A stretch of DNA of 64,000 bases, from assembly GCA_963575745.1 (NCBI GenBank), contig CAUYUJ010002091.1, positions 420,223 through 484,222 of the forward strand. Reading direction: 5' to 3'. Origin of the DNA: Prorocentrum cordatum. Taxonomy: Eukaryota; Sar; Dinophyceae; Prorocentrales; Prorocentraceae. Within the stretch, counting starts at the first letter, position 1. Each line of letters opens with the position of its first letter. This document shows, piece after piece, positions 50,792-61,498 of the stretch. The translations under genes were made by a program, and so were the position numbers. The notes under the pieces are model-generated. The model searched no databases, was not told the DNA's origin, and saw only the letters and a list, made by a program, of their open reading frames with translations.

Positions 50792-53526
50792 TTAGAGGTC
50801 CTTCTCTGCGAGACCGTCCAACCACGACTTGCCGCCAGCAGCTCTGTGCAGGTAAGGATCGACATTCGCCGAGATCGCCTGAACGTCGTCCAGCGAGGTC
50901 TCCGCAGCAAGGGTGCCGAGGACCTTGCAGAGCGTGGCAGCTTGCTCCTTCAAAGCAGCCGCTCGCTCACTCACGCGGGCGCGCGGCTCGACGTCGCAGC
51001 CCTCCGCGTCGAGGCTGAGCAGGAGCAGCTTCTCCCCCAGGAAGCGCGCGAAGGCAACCTTGGGGTCCTCGAGGTCGACCTGGTCTCTCAGCAGGTATCC
51101 TTCCGCGTCGAAGAACTTGGCCTTGACCGACTTCACCGCGGACTCCTGCGGCCTATGAGCTCCCGCGGCTTCCAGGCACGCCCGCTGCGGAGCGACGCTC
51201 GCATCTGGGAGGAAGTCGTGAAACCCGTGCGCTGCGGGGTTAGCAGCGGCAGCCAAGTCCCCATCCGCCGAAATTGCCGTCTTGACCAGCGCGAGGGAGC
51301 AGTGGCCGAGAAGTTGGACCGCATCTTCGCCCAGCTGGGCGTGGGTAACCCTCTCCAAAACCAACGGCAGGTCCGTGCGGAGGAGCTCCACCTCCATCTT
51401 GCCGGCAAGGATCGCTTCTGTCATCGCTTCCACTTGGGTCTTGATGGCGTCGCGGGCCGTGGACGCGTCGGCCTCGTCCATGGTCGTCTTCATCTGCGCG
51501 GGGTCGAGGTCGTGCGGCATGATGTCGACTGCCTGGCCCAGCAGCTGGCCGCAGGCAGCCCGCTCGCCCTGCGCGAGGGCGCCGTGCTGCAGGGCGGCAT
51601 GTCTGGCGTGGCTGGCCATGCGGCCGAGCACCATCTTCGTCTCCCCAGTGATGTGGCCGGCGAGCCCCTCGCCCAAGGAGCACGTGACCTTCGGGGTGCC
51701 ATTCCAGCGCAGTGGCGACCGCAGCGGCGGCGCCCGCGAAGCTCGTGGGGGTCGAGCACCACGGACGTGAGTGACGCCGTGGCCGCGGCGAACTCCTCGC
51801 TCAACTCCTGCACCGTGGCTCTGCCGTCCGCAAAGCATCGCCCAGATCTCATTGTAGCGCTCGCATGCGCCGAAGGCGATCGCAGTCCCTCCGGGGCTGC
51901 TGCAGAAACCTCCGCGACTGATGTCGAGGGAGGCAACGTCGGCGTAGTAGCCATCGATGTCGTCCGTCGCCCACGCGGTGGTCGGGTCGGCCAGCTTGAG
52001 GACTCCGCCCACCATGCGGCCCAAGGCGTCGAGGAAGTCGGTCACCTCTGCACAAAACGAGTCCTCCCTCGCAAGCAGGTCGTCCATGGTGCTTGCCATG
52101 TGAGTGGCAAGCTGCTTCGAGGTCGCTGCCTGTTCCCTGCCCTTCTCGATCAAGGCATCGAACATGGACGTGATGAACATCTGGTTGAACATCTCAATCT
52201 CCTGGGCTATCCCGATATCCACGAGGTACAGCTTGGGGCTCTTCGGGCCAAAGGTTTCCTTCGCAACGGCATCCGACTGAGGCCACGGCCACACCATCTC
52301 GAAGAGCAAGGTGGCATCCTGGGAGTTGACCTCCGAAGCCAAGCGATCCTGGAAGACCTTCCTGACCAGATCCGCCGTCACGCACGCTGGAATCGCCGCG
52401 GACTCAATGAGAGACTTATACGCGTCCTGGACTTCGGTGTCACCCGCACAGAATATCTGGTCCGTGCGAGGCAGGTGGGCCATGTCGTACTTGGTGGTGT
52501 GCAGGCTGAGCTTGTTCCGCTGGTCCTTGTCCTTGGTCTTCAGCTTCTTGAGCTCCTCGCGGGCGCGGTGCGCCTGCACTCCCAATTTGCCGTAAGTCAC
52601 CACCTTCACTGGCTGGAGCGTCGCGATCCATACCTCCCCCCTGCCGAGCGTTTTGTCATCAGCGTCCACCCCCATCTGGCTGGCCAGGTCGGAAGCGTTG
52701 ACGGTGGCAGTCGCAGAAGCAGCGTCCATGGTCTTCGCCTCCAGCGCCGCGGCAAGACTGCCGCTGCGCGCGCTGCTGACTGCGCTCCTGGGGCCAGCAG
52801 CCGCTGGCCCTGCCAGCGGGAGCGTCGTGGCTGACAGCGAGCCGCGCCTGTGCAGCAGGGAAGCCCACTGGCGCGGGTGCCGCTTGGGCGGGGGCGTGGA
52901 GAACGCGTCGGGCGCCTCGGGCGGGTCCCCCGCGTCCAAGGGTGCAGTGGTCGCGAGGCTCGGGCCCGTCGTGAGCGGCTGCGGGGGGGAGTGTGCCTGC
53001 TGCTGCCGAAGAATCTCGCCAGGCACTGCGAAGCCATATTCCTCTGGGAGGTTCAGAAAGAACGTCAGCTTCAACTGCCCCTCCTCCTGCTGGCCGCCCA
53101 GGCTCCACTGGAAGACGCGCTCGGGTTGGCTCGCAAACGTGTGCTTTCCCTCGGTCACGTTCTTGCTGCGCCTCTCTGCATGCACCGTCATGGAGATTGA
53201 GTGCGACTGAAGAAAAGCCCATTGAGCGCTCCTCTGGAACAGACAATCTCCTCCTTCTCCACGGTCGCCCCCGTAAAGGGCATGATGATGACGAGGCCCT
53301 TCTCCCTGTTCGCCTCTCTCATTGTCCATCAAGAGAGCCATGCGCTTGACCGCCTGGGCGTGCGAGGTGGCCTGGCCGACGCCCTCTGGCTGGTAGTTCA
53401 CGGCGTCCTTATTCTTCTTGCGCTGCTCCCCCTCGATGAAGTCCTTCTTGAACGCGGGGTCCGGCCTTGATGATCACCTCGGGGGCCGAGAGCCGCGACG
53501 GCGAGGCCACGTAAAAGCCGTCGCGG
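50792..53526 (-). CDS. Large hypothetical protein, frame-broken
   Basis: The 869-codon minus frame (53401 to 50792) reads as protein with normal complexity: VTEGKHTFASQPERVFQWSL, LKLTFFLNLPEEYGFAVPGE, TTKYDMAHLPRTDQIFCAGD, VTADLVRKVFQDRLASEVNS and LYLVDIGIAQEIEMFNQMF. I recognise no domain. Two stretches make better sense in another frame. At about 51850-51720 RATVQELSEEFAAATASLTS replaces a low-quality segment. At about 53300-53210 GLVIIMPFTGATVEKEEIVC replaces another. Upstream, DGFYVASPSRLSAPEVIIKA from an acceptor at 53526 is one base out of frame with AFKKDFIEGEQRKKNKDAVN. Such small indels mean either a decaying gene copy or sequence errors. No introns are visible in 2.7 kb, which is unusual for a host gene here and would suit a retrocopy, but no SL relic or poly(A) is seen. 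Confidence 0.55.
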
Positions 53527-55228
53527 CTGATGCAGAGGACGTAGATTCATCACCGACGCGGTGCTTGACCCCGCTTGTTGTCCACCGCCTCGGCTGGGGC
53601 GAACCCCCCCTCTCCTCTTCGCGCTCCTCTCGCCTCCACTCCCCCCTGGTGGTCTCCCTATCCTCCCTGCCCGCGCGCCGCTTCGGCTCGCTCCCGGTCC
53701 CGCTCGGGCCCCTCCGGTGCAGCGGGGGGACCTCGATCGCCCGCCGCGGGCGCCGGGCGCGGCGAGAAACAGGCGCTCCCGCTGCGTCTCCCCACCGCGG
53801 GGGAGGAGGCGGGGCGGGCGGGTGGGGGTGGGCGGGAAGGGCGGGCGGGGGGGGGAAGCGGAGGGGGGGGGGCACGACGGCGCAAGTCTTGGGTGGCATA
53901 TATGTATGTATTTACATATATATATATATGTGTGTGTATATATAGATATGCATATATTTGTTATTTATTTGTTTATTTCTTTCTTTATGTATTTCCTTTC
54001 GCTGAAGAGCTCGTCCACGTCCTCCTTCGGGCCGAGGGTGAGATGGCGAGGCGACTAGATGCATCGAGAAGGCTACCCGCGGCCCTCGAGACGGCTCGAG
54101 GTGGCCCCGCGGTGCCGCAACATGGGCAATGATAAAAACGATTTCAATTGCCTTCCGAGGTCACCGATGACCCCAAGATGGCCCTGGATGGACGCCTTGA
54201 TCCCCGAGATGGCCCCGAGATAATTCAAGACGCCCTGCGGGAGCGGGGTGAGGGCCATTGCGGGTCCCGAGGTGGACCCGTGATGGCGGAATTCGTTTTG
54301 TGTCAAAGCAAGTGCTGCCATTGGCCACCGTGGAACCATCTCGAACCCTCTCAGAAAATTCTGGAGTCCACTTGGGCACTTTCGGGAAATCTCTGGGCCG
54401 ACTCCGCAAGGCCCCAATCGCGACGAGGGGGGGGGGGGGATGGGGGCGGAAACAACGGCGGAGGCGCGCGAGCGCCTGCGAAAACAACATACAGGGCTGA
54501 CGAAATCAGCGTCCTTTCAGATATCCGATCCTCTCCGAACTGGCTGCCCTCGCCCTCGAGGTCGCCGCCCTCGACCTCGGGGTCGGGCGGCGTGTGTTCC
54601 AGGGGTGTGGGCGCCTCGCTCCTTGGCTCAGAAGCGACGCTCTCGACGCTCTCGCCGCCGCATTCGCCTTCTCCGCCTCGGTGGCCAGGCATCGGACTCG
54701 CCGCCCATGGCGAGCACGACAGCGTCAGCAGGGCGGAGGCGGGCGATGGACCGATCCGCCTCGTCAAGGGTCCAGGAGCCCAGCGTCCATGTGGCTGCCA
54801 GGCCCAGCTGGGCGAAGGCCGCCCAGGCGACCAGGCTCTGGCCGCCAGCCGTCCGAGGGAGGCCGAAAAGGCTGCCACCCGCACCCTCCCCTCCGCCTTC
54901 CCCCCCCCATCCATGACCCCTTCCCCTTCCCCTTCCCCCCCCCTCGCCTTACCCATCGTGGTCATCCTCCCCCCTCCCCCCACCCACCCGCTCTCCCCCC
55001 CCCTGCCTCTAGGGGGGGGGGGGCAGAAGTGTGGGGCGGGGGCGGGGGGGGGCAGTGGCGGACGGACAGGGGTTTCCGTTCTGCTCGAGACGGCGCAGGG
55101 CCGCACAGGTTGCACCAAGTAGAGTGCGCCACGTAGCTTACCCCACGCTGCTAGCACAATAGTTTGCGCTATGGCACCACGCAGCATGCTAGAGCACACT
55201 GTTTAGGGCCCATGCCTAACATGTCGTT
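53527..55228. other. Region without a firmly recognised gene
   Basis: Contains (TA)n at 53918-53952 and C- and G-homopolymer-rich sequence at 54900-55070. On the minus strand about 54850-54690 reads AFAQLGLAATWTLGSWTLDE and ADRSIARLRPADAVVLAMGG, which is protein-like and may be an exon of the minus-strand gene that continues upstream; unproven. Confidence 0.4.
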
Positions 55229-57070
55229 TCAAAGCCTTCGGCCATAAGACCCCAACAATGTTGTAAGACGATCGCTGCAACCGAAACCTCTGTGAGACAT
55301 CGAACCCCATCGGCTCTGCTCATCTCCTCTCGCTTTTCTAATTTGAGCGGCCTCTAAAGATACCTCCACCAGCCCGTTGACCACGGCCTCCGAGACGTAG
55401 CGCATCGGCCTGAAGGTTGAAGCGTAGGGGGAGTACTCGTGGGCCCCGATGTGCCACCACTCGAAAACATCGAAGCCCTCGGGGTCGTCGCCAACGACGT
55501 CCGCCAACACCATGACCCTCTCGGACACGGTCGCCCGCTTGGTACTGTGCAGCCTCACGACCAAAGAGTTGTCGTCCCAGAGCTTCCGCTCAGCCGAACC
55601 ACGATTGCACATGCCCTTCAGCTCGGCGTAGAACAGCCTGCGGAATCGGACGAGATCGCCAGCCTCGGGGCAGCAAACGCGCATGCCGATCCTCTCTCCT
55701 TCTGCGGGGGGACGTCGGAAGGCCGACAATCTTCGTGAATGATCGCCTTGCGCCGTGCCATCCAATCGTCCACTGGGCACTTCTTCAGATTGTTACGTCT
55801 GGAAGCCATCCACGCTGCGCGGGCCAGCGAAGCTGATGCCGTGGTTGGATGCCTGAACTCGGCCATCGCGTGGACAGGCGAAGGCACGGGTGCAGGCGCC
55901 GCCGCGAAAGCCGAGACCCCCCTGAACATGTGGCACGACAGCGCCCAGCTCGCCTCGCCCGCTGCAGGACTGCCACTCGCACAACGCCGCGTCGAGCCTC
56001 CGCCCCTCGGCCTGGGTCAAACTGCGCAGGCCCCGAAAATGAACGTCGGCAATCCTCAGCATGTGCCCGCCGTTGACCTGCCTCTCCCCCCCCCTCCCCC
56101 TCCCCCTACCCCTCCCCCCCCCCACCTCTCCCCCTTCCACTCCCCCTCCCCCTGCCTCCTCCTCCTTCTTCTCCTCCTCCTCCTCCGCCCACGCTAGTAT
56201 CCGCGGTAACGCCCACCGCAACCAGCTGCTGCGCATGCACTTCCCGTCGCTGTCTGGCCCGGACTCGATCGGCGTCGCGAGTGCGAAGGCCAAACGAGCC
56301 GCCCCGAGCATCGACAGGTCGTTTCGCATCCCTTGCCGCAGCCGCCAGGCGGCGCAGCCTTGCGAGAGCGGCGTCACTCAGCTCATGGTACTTCCGACTG
56401 AGCTCGACCATGTTTTGGAGCACCCCCCTTGTTGGCCCAAGGATTGCTCCCTCACGTAGGTGTGCCAGCATTTCAGCCCCCTTCTCCTGGGCGGCGTCGC
56501 CGTCGTCCTCAAGCCCATTCGGCCCGCCAGCCTCTCCGTCAGCCGCGGCTGCGAGAAGAGCCTCCGCAGCTTTGAACGGATGGCCTGATAGACGAGCTTG
56601 GGCAATCACCCACTCTGCCGAAGCCTCAGCAAAAGTCGCCACGTGAGTCTGCACGCCACGAACGATAAGCCGCCTGCGTATCGAGGCGTGCCGCGACTCG
56701 AGTGCCTGGATGTCCAGGTCGATTAGGGCAGCTAGTAAAGTCAGCTCCGCGATCGCAGCAGGGTTAGCCAGGCCGCCCTCCACATCCCTGTGGCGCTCAA
56801 CGAAGTCCCGCGTCCAGCCATCTTGGCGACGTCGGGGGAGGTCTAAAATCTCTGCAGCCAATAACAGATCTTGGATCATCGCGAAGACGCGAGTCGGCAT
56901 CAGACCATGTCGATGCATGAAGGAGATATTCACCAAGCACTCGGACCTCGGAAGTATCCTGAAAGCCAGAGCGCGGTCCTTCCGAGTCATCGCCTTCTGC
57001 GGCACGATGTCGTTCCACAGCACGGGCTCAAAGGAGAGGGATCCACTTCGGCTTGAAGACGCGCGCTGGG
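55229..57070 (-). pseudogene. Minus-strand coding remnant of unknown family
   Basis: Protein-like blocks lie in different frames. From 57060: GSLSFEPVLWNDIVPQKAMT, RKDRALAFRILPRSECLVNI, LANPAAIAELTLLAALIDLD and SRKYHELSDAALARLRRLAA, down to about 56230. Then a possible GT donor (GTTGCG/GTGGGC) and a C-rich gap, then NGGHMLRIADVHFRGLRSLT and EGRRLDAALCEWQSC near 56060-55980. Then, in two further frames, MAEFRHPTTASASLARAAWM (about 55870) and VMVLADVVGDDPEGFDVFEW and STFRPMRYVSEAVVNGLVEV (about 55520-55360), to a stop at 55229. Frame changes without clear splice sites suggest decay. No domain is recognised; it may be one gene with the ORF at 57087-59219. Confidence 0.45.
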
Positions 57071-57086
57071 GTACCGAGCGCGGCCT

Positions 57087-59219
57087 CTACGATTGGCCAC
57101 GTCCTGCTCGTCTGGCTGACACTGCCAACCGATGCAGCTTTGGCCACCTTGCCGCGCTGCTCGCCTTCCCACCGCTTGCTGCTACTTGCAAGTGCCATAC
57201 CATCATGCGACGCAGCGGCTCCAGCACCTGCCGAACGATCACAACGTCGCTGAGGGGCGACGTGTCCATCCAGTCCCCAGCGGAGCTACGATGACGTTCG
57301 TTCTCCTCTCGCTTCGCATCGAAGCCGCCCGAGCCCGCTTGGCTGCCAGCATCGGCGCCCTGCTCTTGTCCAGCATCGGCGCCGCGCGGGGCTGGCTTGG
57401 CAGCGGCTCCATCCCCGCGCCTCCGAGGTCGCTCAGGGCCAGCTTTCATCTCGGATGCCCAGGGGCCCCACGCTGCAGGGCCCAAGCCATGCACGCCGTC
57501 CAGCAAGATGAACTCATCTATAGCCACGTCGGGGTTAGTCCATCGGCTCCTCGGCCAGCGGGTGAAATGAGCCCCAAGGAGAACGACCTCGAGCGCTTTC
57601 GACACTGCAGTCCTGATCGCAGCCTCGTCCAAGGCAATGCCCGCTGGGATCCATCTGTCGACGTGCCCCCGATCCCTCCAATCACCATTGGGTAGTACAT
57701 GTAGGGCGGCCTTCTTCTCGACGAGGGGCGCCCCCCTCGCAAGAGCTACGTTCGCTGAGTGCCGCGTGTACTGGTATGCATCCAGCGGCGGGCGCCCTCG
57801 TCGAATCCGAATGCGTCGCCCGACCTCTTCGCGAAACAAGCGGCAGAGCTTTGCAGATCCGGCGCCCTCGTTTACAGCCAATGCGAAGTTGCTGTGTCCA
57901 GCTACCGTAGGCTCCGTGAGGCACAAGGTGTGCTTGGAGCTTAGTGGGCCCTGGAAACGACAGGGCAGTTTTTTTATTGGTTCCGTTTTGCCGTTTTTTT
58001 GCCGGTTCCGACGCTGTTTTCTTACTGGCTCCGTAGCCGTTTTTCGACCGGTTCCGGCTCCGGCTCCAATCCTGGAGCCGTTTTTTTGCTGTTTCCGGTC
58101 GCTGTTTTTTGCCGTTTCCATTTTCAAGGAACATTTTTTTGGAAGCGGTGAAAAAACGGCCCTGCCGTTTCCGGTGCCCACAAAGGCTTGGAGACGTTGG
58201 CGAGGCAATGGATCGAACACGTGAACCCTAGATGACCCATCCGTTTCGTATTCTGCCTTCTCCAGCCTGCGCTTCGCAACGGCTGTTCGGTCCAGCGCCG
58301 TCCAAGATAGAGACCCGTGTCTTCGCCTGGCAGTTGCTCGAGGCCACTCCCATAGTACCGTGCTGCGCTGCTGGCCTGCTTCCACGGGGCACTCCCCAGG
58401 GTTGGGGTCCAGCCACTGCCACTGGGAAATCGACCGGCCAATGATGCCGAGGAACTTGCCGCACTTGGAGCTCAACACATACCCGAATCTAGTGGCGCTC
58501 TGCAGAAGCTTGAGGACCGTCCTCTCCAACCTCGGCTTCCCCAGCGCGTGAGACACGTCCATCTGGTGCGGTACAGTCGGGTGGCCACCAGCTGTGTGAT
58601 AAGACGATGGCCGGGAACATCGCCTGACATTGTTGTTCATTGAAAAGTTCACGGGAGCCTCGTCGTATTTGCACGCCTCGACGTAGAGCAGCCTACACTC
58701 GCGGCTCGCCGTCGCTGCGAGCATCGTCTCCGAACCGTTCTTCTGGTCCCTCCCCAAACGGATGGCGGTGCTGGCCAGGACGGCGACGCATTCGGTGCAC
58801 GCGGCTGCTGCGGACGCCCGAGGCGTCCCGACTCGAGGCCCCGTCGCTCTGCCGCCCGTGGAGTGCCCCGAAGCCGTGCTGTCCTCGGCATCCGCGTCGG
58901 CCCGCGGCGGCCGCACAGCGGGCGCCCCCCCCGATGCGCACGTGCGGGAGCAGCGGCGCCACTCGTCGAAGGCCGCAGGGCCCCCTCTGCCGCCGCCGTC
59001 GGCGATGAAAACTCGGGCACGGCGGGCAGACCCGCCCAGTGGCGTCAGAGGCGAAGCCAAGACGCTCGTCCGACCAGTGGTCTCAAGGCACGTCTTGCGC
59101 CTCTTGATCGCGGGCCTCCTCGGGGCATCGACCGCGCCGTCGCTCACGGCGACCACGGCCTGCTCACCAGGTGCCTCGCCCAAGAGGCCTGCCGGCACGT
59201 CGCCCCACCCAGCGCCCAT
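57087..59219 (-). CDS. Hypothetical protein ORF (710 codons) split by a MITE
   Basis: One uninterrupted minus frame. Before the MITE it reads ACTECVAVLASTAIRLGRDQ, SRECRLLYVEACKYDEAPVN, RTVLKLLQSATRFGYVLSSK and CGKFLGIIGRSISQWQWLDP. After it comes LCLTEPTVAGHSNFALAVNE, KLCRLFREEVGRRIRIRRGR, DEAAIRTAVSKALEVVLLGA and DVAIDEFILLDGVHGLG. The middle 82 codons are MITE sequence. The insertion plus duplicated target adds 254 bases, which is not a multiple of three. So the two halves, although now in one open frame, were in different frames before insertion, and at least one had already shifted. The first ~110 residues are low-quality Ala/Gly/Arg sequence and may be non-coding. No domain is recognised. 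Confidence 0.45.
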   Translation of the reverse strand: MGAGWGDVPAGLLGEAPGEQAVVAVSDGAVDAPRRPAIKRRKTCLETTGRTSVLASPLTPLGGSARRARVFIADGGGRGGPAAFDEWRRCSRTCASGGAPAVRPPRADADAEDSTASGHSTGGRATGPRVGTPRASAAAACTECVAVLASTAIRLGRDQKNGSETMLAATASRECRLLYVEACKYDEAPVNFSMNNNVRRCSRPSSYHTAGGHPTVPHQMDVSHALGKPRLERTVLKLLQSATRFGYVLSSKCGKFLGIIGRSISQWQWLDPNPGECPVEAGQQRSTVLWEWPRATARRRHGSLSWTALDRTAVAKRRLEKAEYETDGSSRVHVFDPLPRQRLQAFVGTGNGRAVFSPLPKKCSLKMETAKNSDRKQQKNGSRIGAGAGTGRKTATEPVRKQRRNRQKNGKTEPIKKLPCRFQGPLSSKHTLCLTEPTVAGHSNFALAVNEGAGSAKLCRLFREEVGRRIRIRRGRPPLDAYQYTRHSANVALARGAPLVEKKAALHVLPNGDWRDRGHVDRWIPAGIALDEAAIRTAVSKALEVVLLGAHFTRWPRSRWTNPDVAIDEFILLDGVHGLGPAAWGPWASEMKAGPERPRRRGDGAAAKPAPRGADAGQEQGADAGSQAGSGGFDAKREENERHRSSAGDWMDTSPLSDVVIVRQVLEPLRRMMVWHLQVAASGGKASSAARWPKLHRLAVSARRAGRGQS
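57940..58185. mobile_element. 246-bp MITE with perfect 8-bp target duplication
   Basis: Ends CTTAGTGGGCCCTGGAAACG and CGTTTCCGGTGCCCACAAAG form inverted repeats 35 bases long with 30 matches. GCTTGGAG flanks it on both sides (57932-57939 and 58186-58193). The interior repeats GCCGTTTTTTTGCCGGTTCC-like phrases and encodes nothing. The 8-bp duplication suits hAT, P or Merlin-like transposases; the ends do not decide among them. Confidence 0.9.
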
Positions 59220-59485
59220 GCCCGCTCGTCCGTGTGTACACTACGACGAGTCGCAGCAAGAGGTACGCAGTCGAACCTGGCCACGATACAAAGGAACTCA
59301 TGAGCTCAAATGGTTACGCTGACGATGATGGCGCCAATGGCGAGAGAAATGTGTGACCCCTGTTAGAACCCTCCTGCGAAACGCTATTAAGGAACAACCA
59401 GAGGATAAGCGATATCCTCCTCCCTCCCCTCGCTTTTCGCCCTCCCCCTCCATCTTCAAATGTTCATCCCCCCTGGTCCTGCCAG

Positions 59486-59579
59486 GCGGCCACGTGCGCG
59501 TGCTGGACGTGATGCCCCGCGCACGGCATCCAGCTGCTTGCCTTTTGCGGGACGGAGGCTCAGATTTACGACCCGTCGG
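59486..59579 (+). CDS. WD40-like exon with one-base frame break
   Basis: The acceptor CCCCCCTGGTCCTGCCAG opens a frame reading GGHVRVLDVMPR. One base later the next frame reads GIQLLAFCGTEAQIYDPSGR, ending at a CGG/GTCGTA donor. Together (VRVLDVMP ... IQLLAFCGTEAQIYDPSG) this resembles the blade of WDR70-type WD40 proteins in which a GS-AQ-K-V-D-R-D-G motif follows. The frame break (an extra base near 59523) means error or decay. It need not belong to the gene at 2.3-15.2 kb, 44 kb away. Confidence 0.4.
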
Positions 59580-60093
59580 GTCGTAGATCTTAACATCCTT
59601 CCCGAAATCGCACCCCTCCCCCCGCCATCTCACCAAACAAGGAGAGTCAGATCAGAAAACCCTTGCACCGCGCACCGCTCGCACTGAGGTTCTCGAAAGC
59701 GCGACGGTGCGACGCAGCAGGAGTCCCAGCAACACACCCTGACATTTTTTATCCTGGGGCTCTCGTGTGATACGGATGCGACACTTGTCTCACAGCTGTT
59801 TTGGTATTATTTTGAATCGTTTTTGAGACTGTGCCAGACATTGAAGAAAACATTGTTTTGAGACCATTTGTTTATGTTTTCGGTAAACTATGGACTTAGA
59901 TGCTGGCAGAGGCCAGCCACCGAATAACCCAAGAGAAGACCGACCCCCTCTCACTCGCCCACCCTGGCACACCGCCGACTCCTCCTCGCCCGCGCGCGGG
60001 TATTCTGCTGGTCACTCTTTTCGCCAAGGAGCCGCCACATGCGGCCTCACCCAGGGCGCCTGTGTGTACGTCGGGAAAGTTTGGAAAAATACC
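59580..60093. other. Region without a recognised gene
   Basis: Includes an A/T-richer stretch at 59740-59890. Nothing else is seen. Confidence 0.35.
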
Positions 60094-60238
60094 CAGGGCT
60101 GGACCGAAACGGTGTTTTGGCGATTTCGTGGGCCGTCTCCGTTTCGATTTCGGTTGCTGGGAAAGGCGGATTGAAGACACCACGAGGGAAAACGAAAACG
60201 AAAACGAAAACCGAAAACACCTTTCAGGTTCAGCCCTG
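60094..60238. mobile_element. 145-bp hAT-like MITE
   Basis: Starts CAGGGCTGGACCGAAACGG and ends CCTTTCAGGTTCAGCCCTG, inverted with small gaps. Flanks are AAAAATACC and AAAAAGACC, a 9-base near-duplication with one mismatch. CAGGG termini are typical of hAT elements. The interior has a (GAAAAC)n run and no coding capacity. Confidence 0.65.
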
Positions 60239-60722
60239 AAAAAGACCCTCGCCCGCGCGCTCACGCCACAGACGCTTCGGCGCTGGCCCTCCGCGGCGCG
60301 GCCCCTCCGGCGGCGATGGCCGGCGCGCGCCGCGCCGATGCGCCGCCGGTGCCGGGACTCCGCCGCCCTCCCTGCCGAAGATTCAAGGGTGAAAGAGGGG
60401 GTCTGCAACAGGGGGTCTTCAATGGGGGCTGAATGGCCCATGTATGCTCAATGTATCGCTCATGTATGTGATCGGGTACGATTGGCATCCAATGCTGGCG
60501 GTCATTGGTGGCCAGTCATTCGTGCCCGCGCGTTGCCCGCGCGGGCACACGCGCCGTCCATCCATTATCGTTCATGCGTGCGGGCGTTATTGCATATGGC
60601 GTGTGGGTCGGCGAAGTGGAGTGCAAGTGTGTCTTGATTGTGCAGTTCATGATCGCGTATGTTCCCAAACGATGACTTCTCGACCCCCAAGACAGATTTG
60701 GAATGGGCCCCGCGATTCTCCC

Positions 60723-60945
60723 AAAATGTGAATTCACATTTTCCTTTTTCCCAAAATGTGAATTCACATTTTCCTTTTTCCCAAAATGTGAATTCACATT
60801 CTGGCCCCTTCATAAAGAATCCTACACAAAATTCCAAAATGTGAATTCACATTTTCCTTTTTCCCAAAATGTGAATTCACATTTTCCTTTTTCCCAAAAT
60901 GTGAATTCACATTTTGCTTTTCCCCACAATGTGAATTCACATTTT
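60723..60945. repeat. Array of seven 20-bp perfect palindromes, 30-bp period
   Basis: AAAATGTGAATTCACATTTT, its own reverse complement, occurs at 60723, 60753, 60836, 60866 and 60896; variants with one or two changes occur at 60783 and 60926. The linker is CCTTTTTCCC. A 53-base step separates copies 3 and 4; all other steps are 30. Confidence 0.95.
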
Positions 60946-61287
60946 GCCCTGGCCTTCAAGATCCCCAAAACTGAGGCGCAGTGTTCCGCATGTCAGATTG
61001 GCTGGGCAGATTTCGACACTCACCTGACCGCTTTCGTGCGTTCCAGCCTTTTCTTTTTGCGCCCTTAGCGCACGTTGCCTTCGTCGCCTTTCCCGAGCCC
61101 CCCGCCCCCTTGCTTCCTTTCCCCTCAAGTCTCGCGCGCGGGTGCAGGCGGGGGGCTTCAATTAGTTCCCCCGCCGAACACAGCAATCGAGGATGTATCG
61201 CCCATTCATGGCTTTAAAAAACATCATTGCTGGGACCCTGCGCCCGACCCCCACTTTCACCCTCCAAGAAGAGCGAGGTGGGGAGGG
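60946..61287. other. Short region without a recognised gene
   Basis: Unique GC-rich sequence; nothing supported. Confidence 0.35.
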
Positions 61288-61292
61288 GTGTG

Positions 61293-61498
61293 TCGGGGGA
61301 GCGTAAGACCCGGGTTTGCCAGGACTCGGGTTCGCCATCGTTTTTTGACGACCGCGCCTCGGATTTTGACGAGGAGGAGTTTCGTTGGATGTCTGCAGCG
61401 GGAGGCCTCGTCAAAATGCAGGCTCGGCCTCGTCATTTTTTTGACGACCTCGTCGGGGATTTCCGAGTCCCCCGTACCCGGGTCTTACGTCTCCCCGA
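61293..61498. mobile_element. 206-bp TIR element with GTGTG target duplication
   Basis: The left end carries TCGGGG and CGTAAGACCCGGGT; the right end carries ACCCGGGTCTTACG and CCCCGA, inverted (20 of 23 match). GTGTG flanks both sides (61288-61292, 61499-61503). The interior has inverted TTTTTTGACGACC-like phrases. No coding capacity. Confidence 0.7.

Noticed and set aside
60723-60945. CRISPR array
   Set aside because: Regularly spaced palindromic repeats look similar, but the spacers are nearly identical 10-mers, there are no cas genes, and the DNA is eukaryotic.
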